A stretch of 64,000 bases of DNA from Methylobacterium sp. NEAU K (GCF_030700285.1 NZ_JAUYZJ010000015.1:61716-125715), one strand, 5' to 3'. Numbered from the stretch's first letter, positions 10,507 through 19,975 are shown. The notes: generated by a model from the letters alone, not told the origin. A program made the numbers and translations.

Positions 10507-11691
10507 ATGAACCCAGGACCCGGCCTGCCGAGCCGCCGCGCGCTCCTCGCCGGGGCAGCCTGCGCAGGGCTCGCCACGGCGGCACGGGGCGCCCCTGGCG
10601 GGTTCGGTCCGCTCGGCAAGCCGTCCTGGTCGGGTGACAGCCTTCAGGCGGCGGCGGCGGCCAAGGGGCTGCTCTACGGCTGCGAGGTGCCGTTCCACCG
10701 CTTCGACTCGACACCCGCCTACCGGCAGGCGGTGGCGCGGGAATGCGGGATCCTGGTCTGCGGCACCGAGATGAAGATGGAGGAGGTGCTGCCCGCCCCC
10801 GGCCGCACCGACTTCGCCCGGGGCGACGCGATCCTGCGCTTCGCCAGGGCCAACGGCCAGCGCATGCGCGGGCACACGCTGGTCTGGCACGCAGCGCTGC
10901 CGCCCTGGGTCGGCCCGCTGCTGGGCCGGGCGAATGCCGCCCAGGGCGAGGATTTCATGCGGCGCTGGATCGGGACCGTGGCCGGGCATTATCGCGGCCA
11001 GGTCGTCGCCTGGGACGTGGTCAACGAAATCCTCGGTAACGAGAGCGACCCGGACCGGGGCGGGGGCCTGCGCGACTCGCCCTGGCTGGCTTCGATCGGC
11101 CCCGGCTATGTCGATCTCGCCTTCCGCATCCTGCACGAGACCGACCCGGCGGCGGCAGGGACCTGGAACGAGGACGCGGTGGAGCAGGGCGCGCCCTGGA
11201 TGGAAGCCAAGCGCACCAGGGTCCTGCACAGGCTGGAGGCGATGCGGTCCCGGGGCGTACCGATCCGGCGCCTCGGGCTGCAATCGCACCTCACCAGCAC
11301 GGTTCCGATCGATCAGGGCCAGTTGCGGCGCTTCCTGCACGAGGTCGGCCAGATGGGCCTCGGGATCGAGGTCACCGAGTTCGACATCGACGACCGGGCC
11401 TTCCCGTCCGACGTGGCGACCCGCGACAGGATGGTGGCCGACTTCGCCCGGCGCTACCTCGACGTGGTGCTGGACGAGCCCGCCCTGCTCAACGTGGTGA
11501 GCTGGGACATCTACGATCCGGACACGTGGTTGAACGACCACCCCTACCGCAAGCGGCCGGACGGCCTGCCCCAGCGGGCGCTGCCGCTAGACGCGCAGTT
11601 CCGGCGCAAGCCCCTGTGGCACGCGATGCTGGCGTCCTTCCGCGCGGCGCCGAACCATGCGGCGGCGCGGGACAAGCTCAGGCGGGCGTGA
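10507..11691 (+). CDS. Endo-1,4-beta-xylanase, glycoside hydrolase family 10
   Basis: Hydrolyses beta-1,4-xylan. 394 residues with a twin-arginine-like signal (SRRALLAGAACAGLA) at the N-terminus, so exported. The GH10 barrel shows CGTEMKMEEV, GHTLVWH, the acid/base glutamate in WDVVNE (Glu174) and the nucleophile in EVTEFDID (Glu291). The usual loop between the two catalytic strands reads TWNEDAVEQ, unlike the common NDYN form. Start ATG with aaaggga upstream. Its last 14 bases overlap the convergent acyltransferase. A xylanase is unusual in a methylotroph but fits a plant-associated lifestyle; the natural substrate could be another glycan. Confidence 0.9.
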   Translation: MNPGPGLPSRRALLAGAACAGLATAARGAPGGFGPLGKPSWSGDSLQAAAAAKGLLYGCEVPFHRFDSTPAYRQAVARECGILVCGTEMKMEEVLPAPGRTDFARGDAILRFARANGQRMRGHTLVWHAALPPWVGPLLGRANAAQGEDFMRRWIGTVAGHYRGQVVAWDVVNEILGNESDPDRGGGLRDSPWLASIGPGYVDLAFRILHETDPAAAGTWNEDAVEQGAPWMEAKRTRVLHRLEAMRSRGVPIRRLGLQSHLTSTVPIDQGQLRRFLHEVGQMGLGIEVTEFDIDDRAFPSDVATRDRMVADFARRYLDVVLDEPALLNVVSWDIYDPDTWLNDHPYRKRPDGLPQRALPLDAQFRRKPLWHAMLASFRAAPNHAAARDKLRRA

Positions 11692-12805
11692 CGGCCCGGC
11701 GCCCACCGTCGGCAAGGGCGGGCTCGGGCGGCCGATCCGCCAGCAGCCGGCGCCGCAGGCGCGCGCAAGGGCGCTCGACGAGCCCGTACATCCCCCAGCA
11801 CCAGAGCAGCGTCGCCGGGAAGGCCGCGCCCATCAGCGCGAGTCCGGGCAGCCCTGGCGCCATGTGCAGCACCAGCGCCACCACGCTCATATGCGCGAGG
11901 TAGAAGCTGTAGGACCAGAGCCCGATCTGGCGCATCGGCCGGCTCGCGAGCAGACGGACCGCCCTTCCCTCCCCGTGCAGCAGGTAGGCGAAGGGCACGA
12001 ACAGGGCCGCGCTCTGGAGGCTGTAGCGCAGGCTCTCGCGGAAGGCGGCCTCGCGCAAAGCCAGCGTGCCGAGGACGACGGCGAGGCTCGCGGCGACGTG
12101 CCAGGGCCTCGGGCGCCACGCCCGGTCGGCCGGGATAACCGGGTTGTTCCACAGGCCGAGGCAGCAGCCGAATAGGATCGCGTCGATGCGGGTGTGGGTC
12201 CAGGAGTAGTTCAGGCTGTAATCCGGAAGCCGCCAGACGTTGAGGCACCGGATCGCCAGGACCACCCCGCAGATCGCCAGGCAGGCGAGCGCCGCCCGGC
12301 GCGGATGCAGGCGGCCGAGCCACAGGACGAAGGCCAGCGGGAAGACCAGGTAGAAATGCTCCTCGATGGCGAGGCTCCACAGGGGCACCGGCAGCACCGC
12401 CTCCGTGCCGAACAGGCCGGGATAGTTGGTCAGGAACGTCACCTGCCCCAGCAAGGCCGCCGGCTCGACCCGCATCCAGTCGAGGAGCCCCGCCGCGTAG
12501 AGCGCCCCGGAGGCGACGAGCGTCAGGTACATCGGCGGCAGGATGCGCAGGCTGCGCCGCAGATAGAAAGCGGGGAGCGACACCGCGCCCGTCCGCGCGC
12601 GCTCGATCCGCAGGAGCGTCGTGATCAGGTAGCCGCTGAGGAAGAAGAAGACCGTGACGCCGAAGCCCCCCGGCACCACGTGGCCGTAGCCGCAATGGGC
12701 CGCGAACACGATCAGGATGGCGAGCGCCCGCACCCCGTCGAGCTGCGGCAGGTAGGGCATCGCCCTGGGGACTTCCTGGGAGAGCTGGTGTCCGGAATCC
12801 GGCAT
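11678..12805 (-). CDS. Acyltransferase 3 (OafA/YrhL-type) membrane protein
   Basis: Integral membrane O-acyltransferase of the family that acetylates surface polysaccharides and lipids. About 375 residues with roughly ten membrane segments. Family signatures are LDGVRALAILIVFAAHCG near the N-terminus with the conserved His, FFFLSGYLIT, FYLRRSLRILPP and SLAIEEHFYLVFP. The ATG at 12805 is chosen; ATG at 12760, nearer the conserved core, is also possible. Acceptor unknown; membership of a polysaccharide cluster is not evident here. Convergent 14-bp overlap with the GH10 gene. Confidence 0.88.
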   Translation of the reverse strand: MPDSGHQLSQEVPRAMPYLPQLDGVRALAILIVFAAHCGYGHVVPGGFGVTVFFFLSGYLITTLLRIERARTGAVSLPAFYLRRSLRILPPMYLTLVASGALYAAGLLDWMRVEPAALLGQVTFLTNYPGLFGTEAVLPVPLWSLAIEEHFYLVFPLAFVLWLGRLHPRRAALACLAICGVVLAIRCLNVWRLPDYSLNYSWTHTRIDAILFGCCLGLWNNPVIPADRAWRPRPWHVAASLAVVLGTLALREAAFRESLRYSLQSAALFVPFAYLLHGEGRAVRLLASRPMRQIGLWSYSFYLAHMSVVALVLHMAPGLPGLALMGAAFPATLLWCWGMYGLVERPCARLRRRLLADRPPEPALADGGRRAVTPA

Positions 12806-13018
12806 GGCGGAGGCCGATCTCCCTTCGCGGCACGGCGTGACAGTAAGCGCCATTTTCGCGCGAACGGACATCCGCACAGGCCCCGGAGCGGCTGATCCGG
12901 TCACCGCATGGTGAATGGCTGTCACGGGCCGCCCAATGCCCCTGAGGAGATTGGTAACCGTACCACCCCATCATCCCGCCCGACTGCGCCGCCCCGGGCG
13001 CCGTCGGGAGTGTTGCGT

Positions 13019-14674
13019 ATGGTCCCGGCCCAATCCCGCCGTCCCGCCCGCCTCCGCGCCGTCGGCGCGGGCCTATCGGTTCTGGCGCTGCTCGGCACAC
13101 CGGTCGGCGCGCTGGCGGAGGGCGTGCCCGGTGCGGCGACCCCGGGGGGGCCCGGTCCCGCGCCGGTCTCCGCACCACCGGCCGCCGGCCTGCTCCCGGA
13201 AGCCGCGGCAGTGGCCGCGAAGGGCCAGGAAATCAGAAGCTCGGACAGCACGATCTCGGAAACCAAGGCCCCGGAGAGCCGGACACCGGACGCGAAGCCT
13301 CCGGAGAGCCGGGCACAGGAGGCCAAGCCGCAGGAAGCCGCAAAAAAAACGCGCGAGCCGGCGCCGCTGGTCTACGCCAAGGTCTCCACCGACCCGACCC
13401 CGACGCTGACCGCCCGCACCTTCCTGGACACCCTCCGGGCGGCCGAGCGCTACGCCGCCTTTGCGGAGGCCGGCGGCTGGGAGCGGCTGCCCGACGACCT
13501 CGCCCGCCTGAAGCCCGGCGAGCGCAGCCCGGCGATCCCGGCGCTGCGCCATCACCTGACGCTCACCGGCGACCTGCCGGCGGACGCACCGCCGAGCGAC
13601 CGGCTCGATCCGCCGCTGACCGCCGCGGTCGCGGCATTCCAGGGCCGGCACGGCTTGCCCGACAGCGGCATCCTCGGCCGGCTCACGATCAACGCGCTGA
13701 ACGTGCCGGCGGCGACCCGCCAGCGCCAACTCGCCGCCTCCGCGGCCCGGCTGATGGGCTCGAAATTCCCGTTCGGCGACCGCTACGTGGTGGTCAACAT
13801 CCCGTCGGCGACCGTCGAGGCGGTGGAGAACGGCGCGGTGGCGCGCCGCTACGTCTCGGTGGTCGGCTCCCCCGACAAGGCCACGCCGACGGTGGAGACC
13901 CGGATCACCGACATCAACTTCAACCCGACCTGGACCGTGCCGGCCTCGGTCGTGAAGAACGAAATCATCCCGCAGATGCGCAAGAACCCGGGCTACCTCG
14001 CTCGGAACCACATCCGCATCCTCGGGCCGGGTGGCGAGGTCGACCCCACCCGGATCGACTGGTCGAGCGACAAGGCCGCCAACTACACGCTGCGCCAGGA
14101 TGCCGGCTTCGACAATTCGCTCGGGCAGGTGCGGATCGACATGCCGAACCGCTTTGCCGTCTACATGCATGACACCCCGGCGAAATCGCTGTTCGCCGCG
14201 AGCGTGCGCTTCCACAGCCACGGCTGCGTCCGGGTCGGCCAGGTCAAGGAGCTGGTCGGGTGGCTTCTGCAGGGGACCGACGGGCCGAACGGGCCCGGTA
14301 CGACCTGGGGACCGATCGAGATCGAGACCGGCATCGCAGACGGCGAGCGCCGCGACATCAAGCTGGCCAAGCCAGTGCCGGTGACCTTCGTATATCTCAC
14401 GGGCTACGCCACCCCGGACGGGCGGGCGCATTTCCGCGACGACATCTACAACCTCGACACGCCGGCGCCGGAGCCCGCGGCCACGGGCGCGATCCCGCCG
14501 GTCGCCGCGACGGCGGCCAACAGCCCCGCGGTGAAGCCGGCAGCGGCGAGGCCCGTGGTCGCCCAGCCCGCAGGGGCCAAGCCCGTGGCCGCCAAAGCCG
14601 CGGCGGTGAAACCGACATCCGTAAAGTCGGCGGCAGAGGGCCGCAGCCTGGAATCGCTCCAACCTATCCGCTGA
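13019..14674 (+). CDS. L,D-transpeptidase with peptidoglycan-binding domain
   Basis: A 551-residue exported murein L,D-transpeptidase of the YcbB-like type. Order: signal peptide (about residues 1-35), a Pro/Ala/Lys-rich low-complexity linker with repeated PESR and EAKP units (about 60-120), a peptidoglycan-binding domain (AAFQGRHGLPDSGILG), a YkuD catalytic domain ending at FHSHGCVRVGQ with Cys403, and a C-terminal Ala/Pro/Lys/Val-rich tail. Start ATG with GGGAG 8 bases upstream; an upstream extension to 12908 lacks a signal. It should insert 3-3 cross-links in the cell wall. The basic tail could bind wall or membrane polymers (inference). Confidence 0.9.
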   Translation: MVPAQSRRPARLRAVGAGLSVLALLGTPVGALAEGVPGAATPGGPGPAPVSAPPAAGLLPEAAAVAAKGQEIRSSDSTISETKAPESRTPDAKPPESRAQEAKPQEAAKKTREPAPLVYAKVSTDPTPTLTARTFLDTLRAAERYAAFAEAGGWERLPDDLARLKPGERSPAIPALRHHLTLTGDLPADAPPSDRLDPPLTAAVAAFQGRHGLPDSGILGRLTINALNVPAATRQRQLAASAARLMGSKFPFGDRYVVVNIPSATVEAVENGAVARRYVSVVGSPDKATPTVETRITDINFNPTWTVPASVVKNEIIPQMRKNPGYLARNHIRILGPGGEVDPTRIDWSSDKAANYTLRQDAGFDNSLGQVRIDMPNRFAVYMHDTPAKSLFAASVRFHSHGCVRVGQVKELVGWLLQGTDGPNGPGTTWGPIEIETGIADGERRDIKLAKPVPVTFVYLTGYATPDGRAHFRDDIYNLDTPAPEPAATGAIPPVAATAANSPAVKPAAARPVVAQPAGAKPVAAKAAAVKPTSVKSAAEGRSLESLQPIR

Positions 14675-14811
14675 AGCCAATCCAGCCATGCGCGTCCGTG
14701 ACGGCCGGAACAATCATACCGGCTGGTCATTGGCCGGGTGAACGCGCAGCCGCCCTCCCCCGGGGACGCGATGCGGCGCGCCGACCCACACATGACGGAC
14801 TGGAGACGATC

Positions 14812-15345
14812 ATGGCGAAGGCCAAGCCGAGCAGCCGCATCGAAAGTTCGCGGCTCAACACCCCGACCGATCTCGATCCGAACGACGTGAAGAAGATCGC
14901 CGAGGGCCTGACGGTGCTCAGCGCCGACCTCTTCGCGCTCTACATCAAGACCAAGAACTTCCACTGGCACGTCAGCGGCCCGAATTTCCGCGACTACCAC
15001 CTGCTGATGGACGAGCAGGCGGCGCAGATCTTCGCGATCATCGACTCGGTGGGCGAGCGCGCCCGCAAGGTCGGCGGCACGGTGCTCCGCTCGATCGGAC
15101 AGGCCAAGAGCCTGACCCGCGTGCCGGACAATGACGCCGACTACGTCTCGCCCCTCGACATGCTCAAGGAGCTGCGGGACGACAACAAGGCGCTCACCGC
15201 GCACATGCGCGAGCTGCACGCCGTCACCGACGAGGCCAACGACGTGGCGACCACGTCGCAGCTCGAGGAGTGGATCGACCAGTCGGAGGAGCGCACCTGG
15301 TTCCTCTACGAGGCGACCCGCGACGCCACCGAGGGCGGCCACTGA
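14812..15345 (+). CDS. dps: Dps/ferritin-like DNA-binding protein
   Basis: Miniferritin that oxidises and stores iron and protects DNA in stress and stationary phase. 177 residues, a four-helix bundle. The ferroxidase motif is FHWHVSGPNFRDYHLLMDEQ. A Lys/Ser/Arg-rich N-terminus (MAKAKPSSRIESSR) could contact DNA. Start ATG at 14812; longer in-frame extensions from 14260 are antisense or unrelated sequence. A strong terminator follows at 15371. Belongs with the other oxidative-stress genes in the window, though not in an operon with them. Confidence 0.93.
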   Translation: MAKAKPSSRIESSRLNTPTDLDPNDVKKIAEGLTVLSADLFALYIKTKNFHWHVSGPNFRDYHLLMDEQAAQIFAIIDSVGERARKVGGTVLRSIGQAKSLTRVPDNDADYVSPLDMLKELRDDNKALTAHMRELHAVTDEANDVATTSQLEEWIDQSEERTWFLYEATRDATEGGH

Positions 15346-15370
15346 GCCGCCGCCCCGCGCCAATGGTTGG

Positions 15371-15399
15371 CCCCGCCTCCCCGGAGGCGGGGCTTTTTC
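15371..15399 (+). terminator. Intrinsic terminator of dps
   Basis: Stem ccccgcctcc / ggaggcgggg with almost no loop (inner pairs must open), followed by cttttt. It lies 26 bp after the dps stop and before the convergent Pat-type gene. Confidence 0.9.
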
Positions 15400-15420
15400 G
15401 TATGCGCGGCCGATCGCGCG

Positions 15421-18096
15421 CTACATCGCGCCGAGGTCGAGCCTGACCTTCACAAGGCCCGGATCCTCCGGGTCACGCCCCTGCGCGAACCCCAGTCGCC
15501 GGCAGACCGCCAGCATCGGCCGGTTCTCGGCCAGCACCATGCCCTCGACCCGGCCGATCCCCTCGGAGCGCGCCCAGTCGATCATCAGGCGCATCAGCGC
15601 GAAGGCGAGCCCGGTGCCCCTTGCGTCGCGGCCGACCGCGATGGCGTATTCGCCGCTCTCGTGGTTGGCGTCGGCGTGCAGCCGGACGGCGCCGAGCATG
15701 CGCTCGCGCCCCTGCGGATCGACCTCGGTGGCCACGAACGCGATGGCACGGGCGTAGTCGAGCTGGGTCAGGCGAGCCAGGAAGGCGTGGCTGAACTCGC
15801 GCACCGGCCCGAAGAAGCGCAGCCGCAGGTCCTCTGGGTCGAGCCCCTTGAAGAAGGCGAGGAACAGGCCCTCGTCCTCGGGGCGCACCGGGCGCACGCG
15901 CACCGTGCGGTCCTTGAGGTTGAGGGTGCGGACCCATTCCGCCGGGTAGGGCCTGATCGCGAAGCGCGGATGACCGCGGTCCTGCCCGCCCCGCTCCGCA
16001 CGCCCGATCCGCACACGGGCGTCCAGCGCCAGAACGCCGGTCTCGTCGGCGAGCAACGGGTTGATGTCGAGTTCCCGCACCTGCGGCAGGTCGGCGGCGA
16101 GTTGCGAGAGCTTCACCAGCGTGAGCGCGATCGCGTCCATGTCGGCGGCGGGCACGTCGCGATAGGCCTCCAGGCGCCGGGCGACCCGGGTGCGGGCGAT
16201 GAGGTCGCGGGCGAGGATCATGTCCAGCGGCGGCAGGCCCAGCGCGCGGTCGTCGATCACCTCGACCGCCGTTCCGCCGCGGCCGAACACCACCACGGGC
16301 CCGAACACGGAATCCTCGGCGAGCCCGGCGATCAGCTCGCGGCGCTGACCCTGGCGGATCATCGGCTGCACGGCGAAGCCGGTCACTCGCGCGTCCGGCC
16401 GCTCCCGCCGTGCCCGGGCCAGGATGCTGCGCGCGGCCTCGCGGACATCGGCCTCGCTGGTCAGGTCGAGATGCACGCCGCCGATATCGGATTTGTGTAC
16501 GACGTCGGGCGAGACGACCTTGAGCGCTACCGCTCCGCCGGCCGCGATGATCGGCCAGGCGGCTGCCGCTGCGGCATCCTTGTCGGGGGCGAGCGTGATC
16601 GGCACGGTCGGGATGGCGTAGGCCTCCAGCAGCCCGGTCACGGCGATCGGATCGAGCCAGGCAGCGCCCTGGCGCAGGGCACCGGCGATGATTGCGCGCG
16701 CGCGGGCCGTATCGGGCGAGAAGTCGCGCGGCAGCGAATCCGGCGTGCGCATCAGGTCGTCCTGCGCCTCGCGATAGCGCACGAGATGCAGGAAACCCTC
16801 GATCGCCTCGGAATCGGTGGAGAAGTGCGGGATTCCGGCCTGCGCAAAGGCTTCGCGTGCCGCCTCGGCATCGCCCAGCGACACGGCGAAGACCGGCTTC
16901 TTGCGCGTCTGGCCGGCGCGGGCGCGTTTCACCGTCTCGGCGATCGCGCCGGCCACCGCGCCGGCATCCGACCGGACTGTGGGGACATGGATCGCCAGCA
17001 CCGCGTCGCTTGTCCGGTCGGCGAGCAGCGGCTCCAGCGCGGCGGAGAAGGCCGGACCGGCGGCGTCGATGCCGAGGTCGAGGGGGTTCGCCGCCGGCCG
17101 GCCCTCGACCCTGGCGGGCTCGGCGAGTGTCCCCGACCGCTCGATCAGCCGGTCAGCGGCGAGGAGCCCGATGCCGCGGCCGTTGGTCAGGATCGCGAGC
17201 CGCTCTCCCGGGAACGGGCGCTGGCGCCCCAGGGTCTCGACCGCGGAGAACATCGCGTCGAGATCCGGCACGGCGAGCAGCCCGGCCCGTCGAAAGGCCG
17301 CGGTGTAGACCGCGTCCGGCTGGGCGAGCGCGCCCGTATGAGTGTCGGCGGCCCGGTTGTCCGGCCGGTGCCGCCCGGCGCGCAGAACCACGACGGGCTT
17401 GGCGCGGGCGGCCGCGCGGGCGGCCGACATGAAGCGGCGGGCATCCGCCACGCGATCGAGGCAGAGCAGGATCGCCCGGGTCCGGTAGTCGGCGGCGAAA
17501 TAGTCAAGGCAATCGGCGACCCCGATGTCGAGCACGCTGCCGAGCGACAGCACCGCTGAGAAGCCCGTGCCGTGCCGGCCGGCCCATTCGACGATGGCGG
17601 CCGCGACCGTGCCGGATTGCGAGACCAGCGCGAGGTCGCCCGCCGCGGGGGCGTGCGCGAACAGGCTGGCGTTGAGCTTGGCGCTCGGAACCGCGAGGCC
17701 GGCGCTGTCGGGGCCGAGCAGGCGCAGTCCCTTCGCGCGGGCGATCCTGTGCGCGGTCGGTCCGGGATCGTCCGGTTCGCGGCCGAGCCGGGCCGTCAGG
17801 ATGACGGCGGCGCCCGCGCCGATCGCGGCGGCCTGCGCGACCACCTCGGGCACGCTCGGCGGCGGCACTGCGATGAGGACGAGGTCCGGCACGACGGCGA
17901 GATCGGCGATCCGCGGCACGCAGGCCAGACCGTCGACGGTCGCGTGATCGGGCTGGACCGGCAGGATCGCACCGGGAAAGCCAGCCCGACGCAGGCTGTC
18001 CAGCACGCTGCGCCCGAGCGAGCCCTCGCGCGCGACGGCGCCGACCAGGGCGACCGAGCGCGGCGCCAGCAGCTTGTCGAAGCGGTAGGTGCTCAC
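15421..18096 (-). CDS. ADP-forming acyl-CoA synthetase/GNAT protein (Pat-type)
   Basis: 891 residues. Order: CoA-binding and ligase domains of NDP-forming acyl-CoA synthetases (about 1-450), an ATP-grasp domain (about 480-700), and a C-terminal GNAT acetyltransferase (about 735-890). This is the architecture of E. coli PatZ/YfiQ and Salmonella Pat, which acetylate lysines of acyl-CoA synthetases and other enzymes. His253 in DTHTGAL is at the place of the phosphorylated histidine of active synthetases. Enterobacterial Pat proteins are, as I recall, degenerate there, so this one may also retain synthetase activity (inference). Ends 20 bp from the dps terminator. A sirtuin that could reverse its action is encoded at 46.2 kb. 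Confidence 0.9.
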   Translation of the reverse strand: MSTYRFDKLLAPRSVALVGAVAREGSLGRSVLDSLRRAGFPGAILPVQPDHATVDGLACVPRIADLAVVPDLVLIAVPPPSVPEVVAQAAAIGAGAAVILTARLGREPDDPGPTAHRIARAKGLRLLGPDSAGLAVPSAKLNASLFAHAPAAGDLALVSQSGTVAAAIVEWAGRHGTGFSAVLSLGSVLDIGVADCLDYFAADYRTRAILLCLDRVADARRFMSAARAAARAKPVVVLRAGRHRPDNRAADTHTGALAQPDAVYTAAFRRAGLLAVPDLDAMFSAVETLGRQRPFPGERLAILTNGRGIGLLAADRLIERSGTLAEPARVEGRPAANPLDLGIDAAGPAFSAALEPLLADRTSDAVLAIHVPTVRSDAGAVAGAIAETVKRARAGQTRKKPVFAVSLGDAEAAREAFAQAGIPHFSTDSEAIEGFLHLVRYREAQDDLMRTPDSLPRDFSPDTARARAIIAGALRQGAAWLDPIAVTGLLEAYAIPTVPITLAPDKDAAAAAAWPIIAAGGAVALKVVSPDVVHKSDIGGVHLDLTSEADVREAARSILARARRERPDARVTGFAVQPMIRQGQRRELIAGLAEDSVFGPVVVFGRGGTAVEVIDDRALGLPPLDMILARDLIARTRVARRLEAYRDVPAADMDAIALTLVKLSQLAADLPQVRELDINPLLADETGVLALDARVRIGRAERGGQDRGHPRFAIRPYPAEWVRTLNLKDRTVRVRPVRPEDEGLFLAFFKGLDPEDLRLRFFGPVREFSHAFLARLTQLDYARAIAFVATEVDPQGRERMLGAVRLHADANHESGEYAIAVGRDARGTGLAFALMRLMIDWARSEGIGRVEGMVLAENRPMLAVCRRLGFAQGRDPEDPGLVKVRLDLGAM

Positions 18097-18376
18097 GACG
18101 ATCGGCTCACGACGGTCTCGTCACGGGATGCGTTTCGGGAAGCCGATCCTGCCCGCGTGCATCCCGGTGCTCCCTCGCTCGGGTATGGAAAGCGGCCAAG
18201 CCCCCTCGAGCGTGCCCGCCGCGGTACCAGATGGCGCAGTCCGCCGCGGGTGCAACGCCCGGATGACCCGATGCCGGCCCCGACGCGCGGCAGGGCGCGG
18301 AGGGGCTCAGTTTGTCCAGTATCCGACAATGCTTGCTCTTACCATATTGACTGTCGTCGGCACATGTAAATTGGTC

Positions 18377-18405
18377 TTGCCCTTAAATTCACCACACCAT
18401 AGTAA
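18377..18405 (+). promoter_or_regulatory. Candidate mucR promoter
   Basis: TTGCCC, 17 bases, TAGTAA, about 100 bp upstream of the mucR start. The surrounding 18330-18450 stretch is more AT-rich than its neighbours. MucR/Ros proteins repress their own genes by binding AT-rich DNA, so this is where autoregulation is expected. The rest of the 18097-18504 gap shows no gene. Confidence 0.35.
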
Positions 18406-18504
18406 CTGCGCCATTGTAGCCCTGTATCGGGCCGATCAGAGATAGATTCCAGCCGGCCAGCGCCGAATGACGGCGGCTGACGGGGATCGACAGGAGGTTT
18501 CGCG

Positions 18505-18927
18505 ATGGACCCCACGATGGGAGAAGATCCGGACTATCTCACGCTGTCCGTCGACATCGTGTCGGCCTTCGTGAGCAACAACCCGGTGCCTGTCCCGGAA
18601 CTGCCCGCGCTGATCGCCGCGGTCCACGCGACGCTGCACGGACTGAGCCAGCCCTCGGCTCCCCCGGTGGATGAGCTTCGTCCTGCCGTGTCGATCCGGC
18701 GCTCGGTCCAGCCCGACTTCATCGTGTGCCTGGAGGACGGGAAGAAGTTCAAATCGCTCAAGCGCCACCTGCGCACCCACTACAACCTGACGCCCGACGA
18801 GTACCGTCAGAAATGGGGGCTGGCGCCCGACTACCCGATGGTCGCGCCGACCTACGCCGCGGCCCGCTCCAGCCTCGCCAAGAGCATGGGGCTCGGGCAC
18901 CAGCGCCGGAAGGGCCAGGATCGGTAG
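18505..18927 (+). CDS. mucR: MucR/Ros-family zinc-finger transcriptional regulator
   Basis: A 140-residue DNA-binding protein of the alphaproteobacterial MucR/Ros family, regulators of exopolysaccharide, motility and cell-cycle genes. The prokaryotic zinc finger is [19 protein letters not shown] (about residues 75-93) followed by [11 protein letters not shown]. The first finger ligand spacing is atypical: one Cys is visible where C2H2 members have two, as in several MucR proteins. Start ATG has an excellent aggaggttt ribosome site. Monocistronic by position. Confidence 0.93.
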   Translation: MDPTMGEDPDYLTLSVDIVSAFVSNNPVPVPELPALIAAVHATLHGLSQPSAPPVDELRPAVSIRRSVQPDFIVCLEDGKKFKSLKRHLRTHYNLTPDEYRQKWGLAPDYPMVAPTYAAARSSLAKSMGLGHQRRKGQDR

Positions 18928-19054
18928 GCCGTCGTCCCGCGCGGGCGCCGAGCCCGGGCTCCTGTGCGGGCGTCCACAGCTTTCCGGGCGCGATTAGCCA
19001 TCGGGCAAGCGGGGCCTGCGAGGATCCACCGGCTCGCCCGCGCCCTGAGATCCG

Positions 19055-19813
19055 ATGCCCGGCAAACCCAGCCTCGTCGCCCGCCTGTTCTGGACGGCCG
19101 TGATCGGCTGCCCGCTCGGACTCTGGTATGGCCCGCGCGCCTTCGCGGCGACGGGGCTCGCCCTCGCCCTCGTGCTGATGCGCCATCTCGGGCGCCCCCG
19201 CCGCTTCCGGGCCCGGGTGCGCCGGATCGCCCGGGCGCATGCCGAGACGCTGGCGCTGCGGCGGCGGCAGGAGAGCTTCTGCGACGCCTACGGCAACCGG
19301 ATCGAGGACGGTTGGCTGCGGGAGCGGGCGTATTTCCTCGAGCGCACCGTCGTGCCGCAGGTCGGGCCGCGCTTCGCCGACCTCGCCGAATCGGAACGCC
19401 CGCGGATGCTGGCGATCGTCGAGGCGGAGGCGGCCGCTGTCGCGTTGCCGGAGGAGGACGAGGCGCCGGGGGACGGGCTCGACTACGAGCGCTACTGTGC
19501 CGAGCGCCTCACGCGGGCGGGTTGGCGGGCGCACCGGACACCGCCGAGCGGCGACCAGGGCGCCGACATCGTCGCGGTGCGCGACGGCCTGCGCCTCGTC
19601 GTGCAGTGCAAGCGCCTGGCCAAGCCCGTGGGCAACGCGGCCGTGCAGGAAGCGGCCGCGGCCCTGCGCTACTGGGCAGGCGACCGGGCCGCGGTGGTCT
19701 CGAATGCCGGATTCACGCCGGCGGCGCGGCGCCTGGCGGCAGCGACCGGCGTGCTGCTCCTGCATCACGATGCCCTCGACGACATCGAACTCGCGGGGGC
19801 ACAAGGGGTCTAG
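19055..19813 (+). CDS. Membrane-anchored Mrr-type restriction endonuclease-like protein
   Basis: 252 residues. Two hydrophobic segments at about 8-25 and 30-43 are followed by a basic stretch, a helical region and a C-terminal Mrr-cat nuclease domain: DYERYCAERL, then GDQGADIVAV (Asp171) and VVQCKRL (Gln184, Lys186), the D...QxK catalytic set. The Mrr fold cleaves DNA, often modified DNA, but membrane-tethered stand-alone versions have no agreed role. No methyltransferase gene is adjacent. Start ATG at 19055 with only weak Shine-Dalgarno match. Convergent with the peroxiredoxin gene. Confidence 0.82.
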   Translation: MPGKPSLVARLFWTAVIGCPLGLWYGPRAFAATGLALALVLMRHLGRPRRFRARVRRIARAHAETLALRRRQESFCDAYGNRIEDGWLRERAYFLERTVVPQVGPRFADLAESERPRMLAIVEAEAAAVALPEEDEAPGDGLDYERYCAERLTRAGWRAHRTPPSGDQGADIVAVRDGLRLVVQCKRLAKPVGNAAVQEAAAALRYWAGDRAAVVSNAGFTPAARRLAAATGVLLLHHDALDDIELAGAQGV

Positions 19814-19872
19814 CGCGTGTTAGTGCAGAATAACGCAGATCTGCATTGGCTTACGGGCTGGACAATGGGCCT

Positions 19873-19895
19873 CCAGAGGGCCCGACGCCCTCTGG
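19873..19895. terminator. Hairpin between convergent genes
   Basis: Perfect 9-bp stem ccagagggc / gccctctgg with a 5-base loop, no T run. Placed between the nuclease-like gene and the peroxiredoxin gene, so a factor-independent terminator is plausible but not certain. Confidence 0.5.
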
Positions 19896-19975
19896 CCGGG
19901 TTCCGGGGGAGCCCCGAGGTTCGCAGGGCTCGTGAAACCAGGATTTTCCGGCACGCGATAGGCGGAAGGTCCCGC

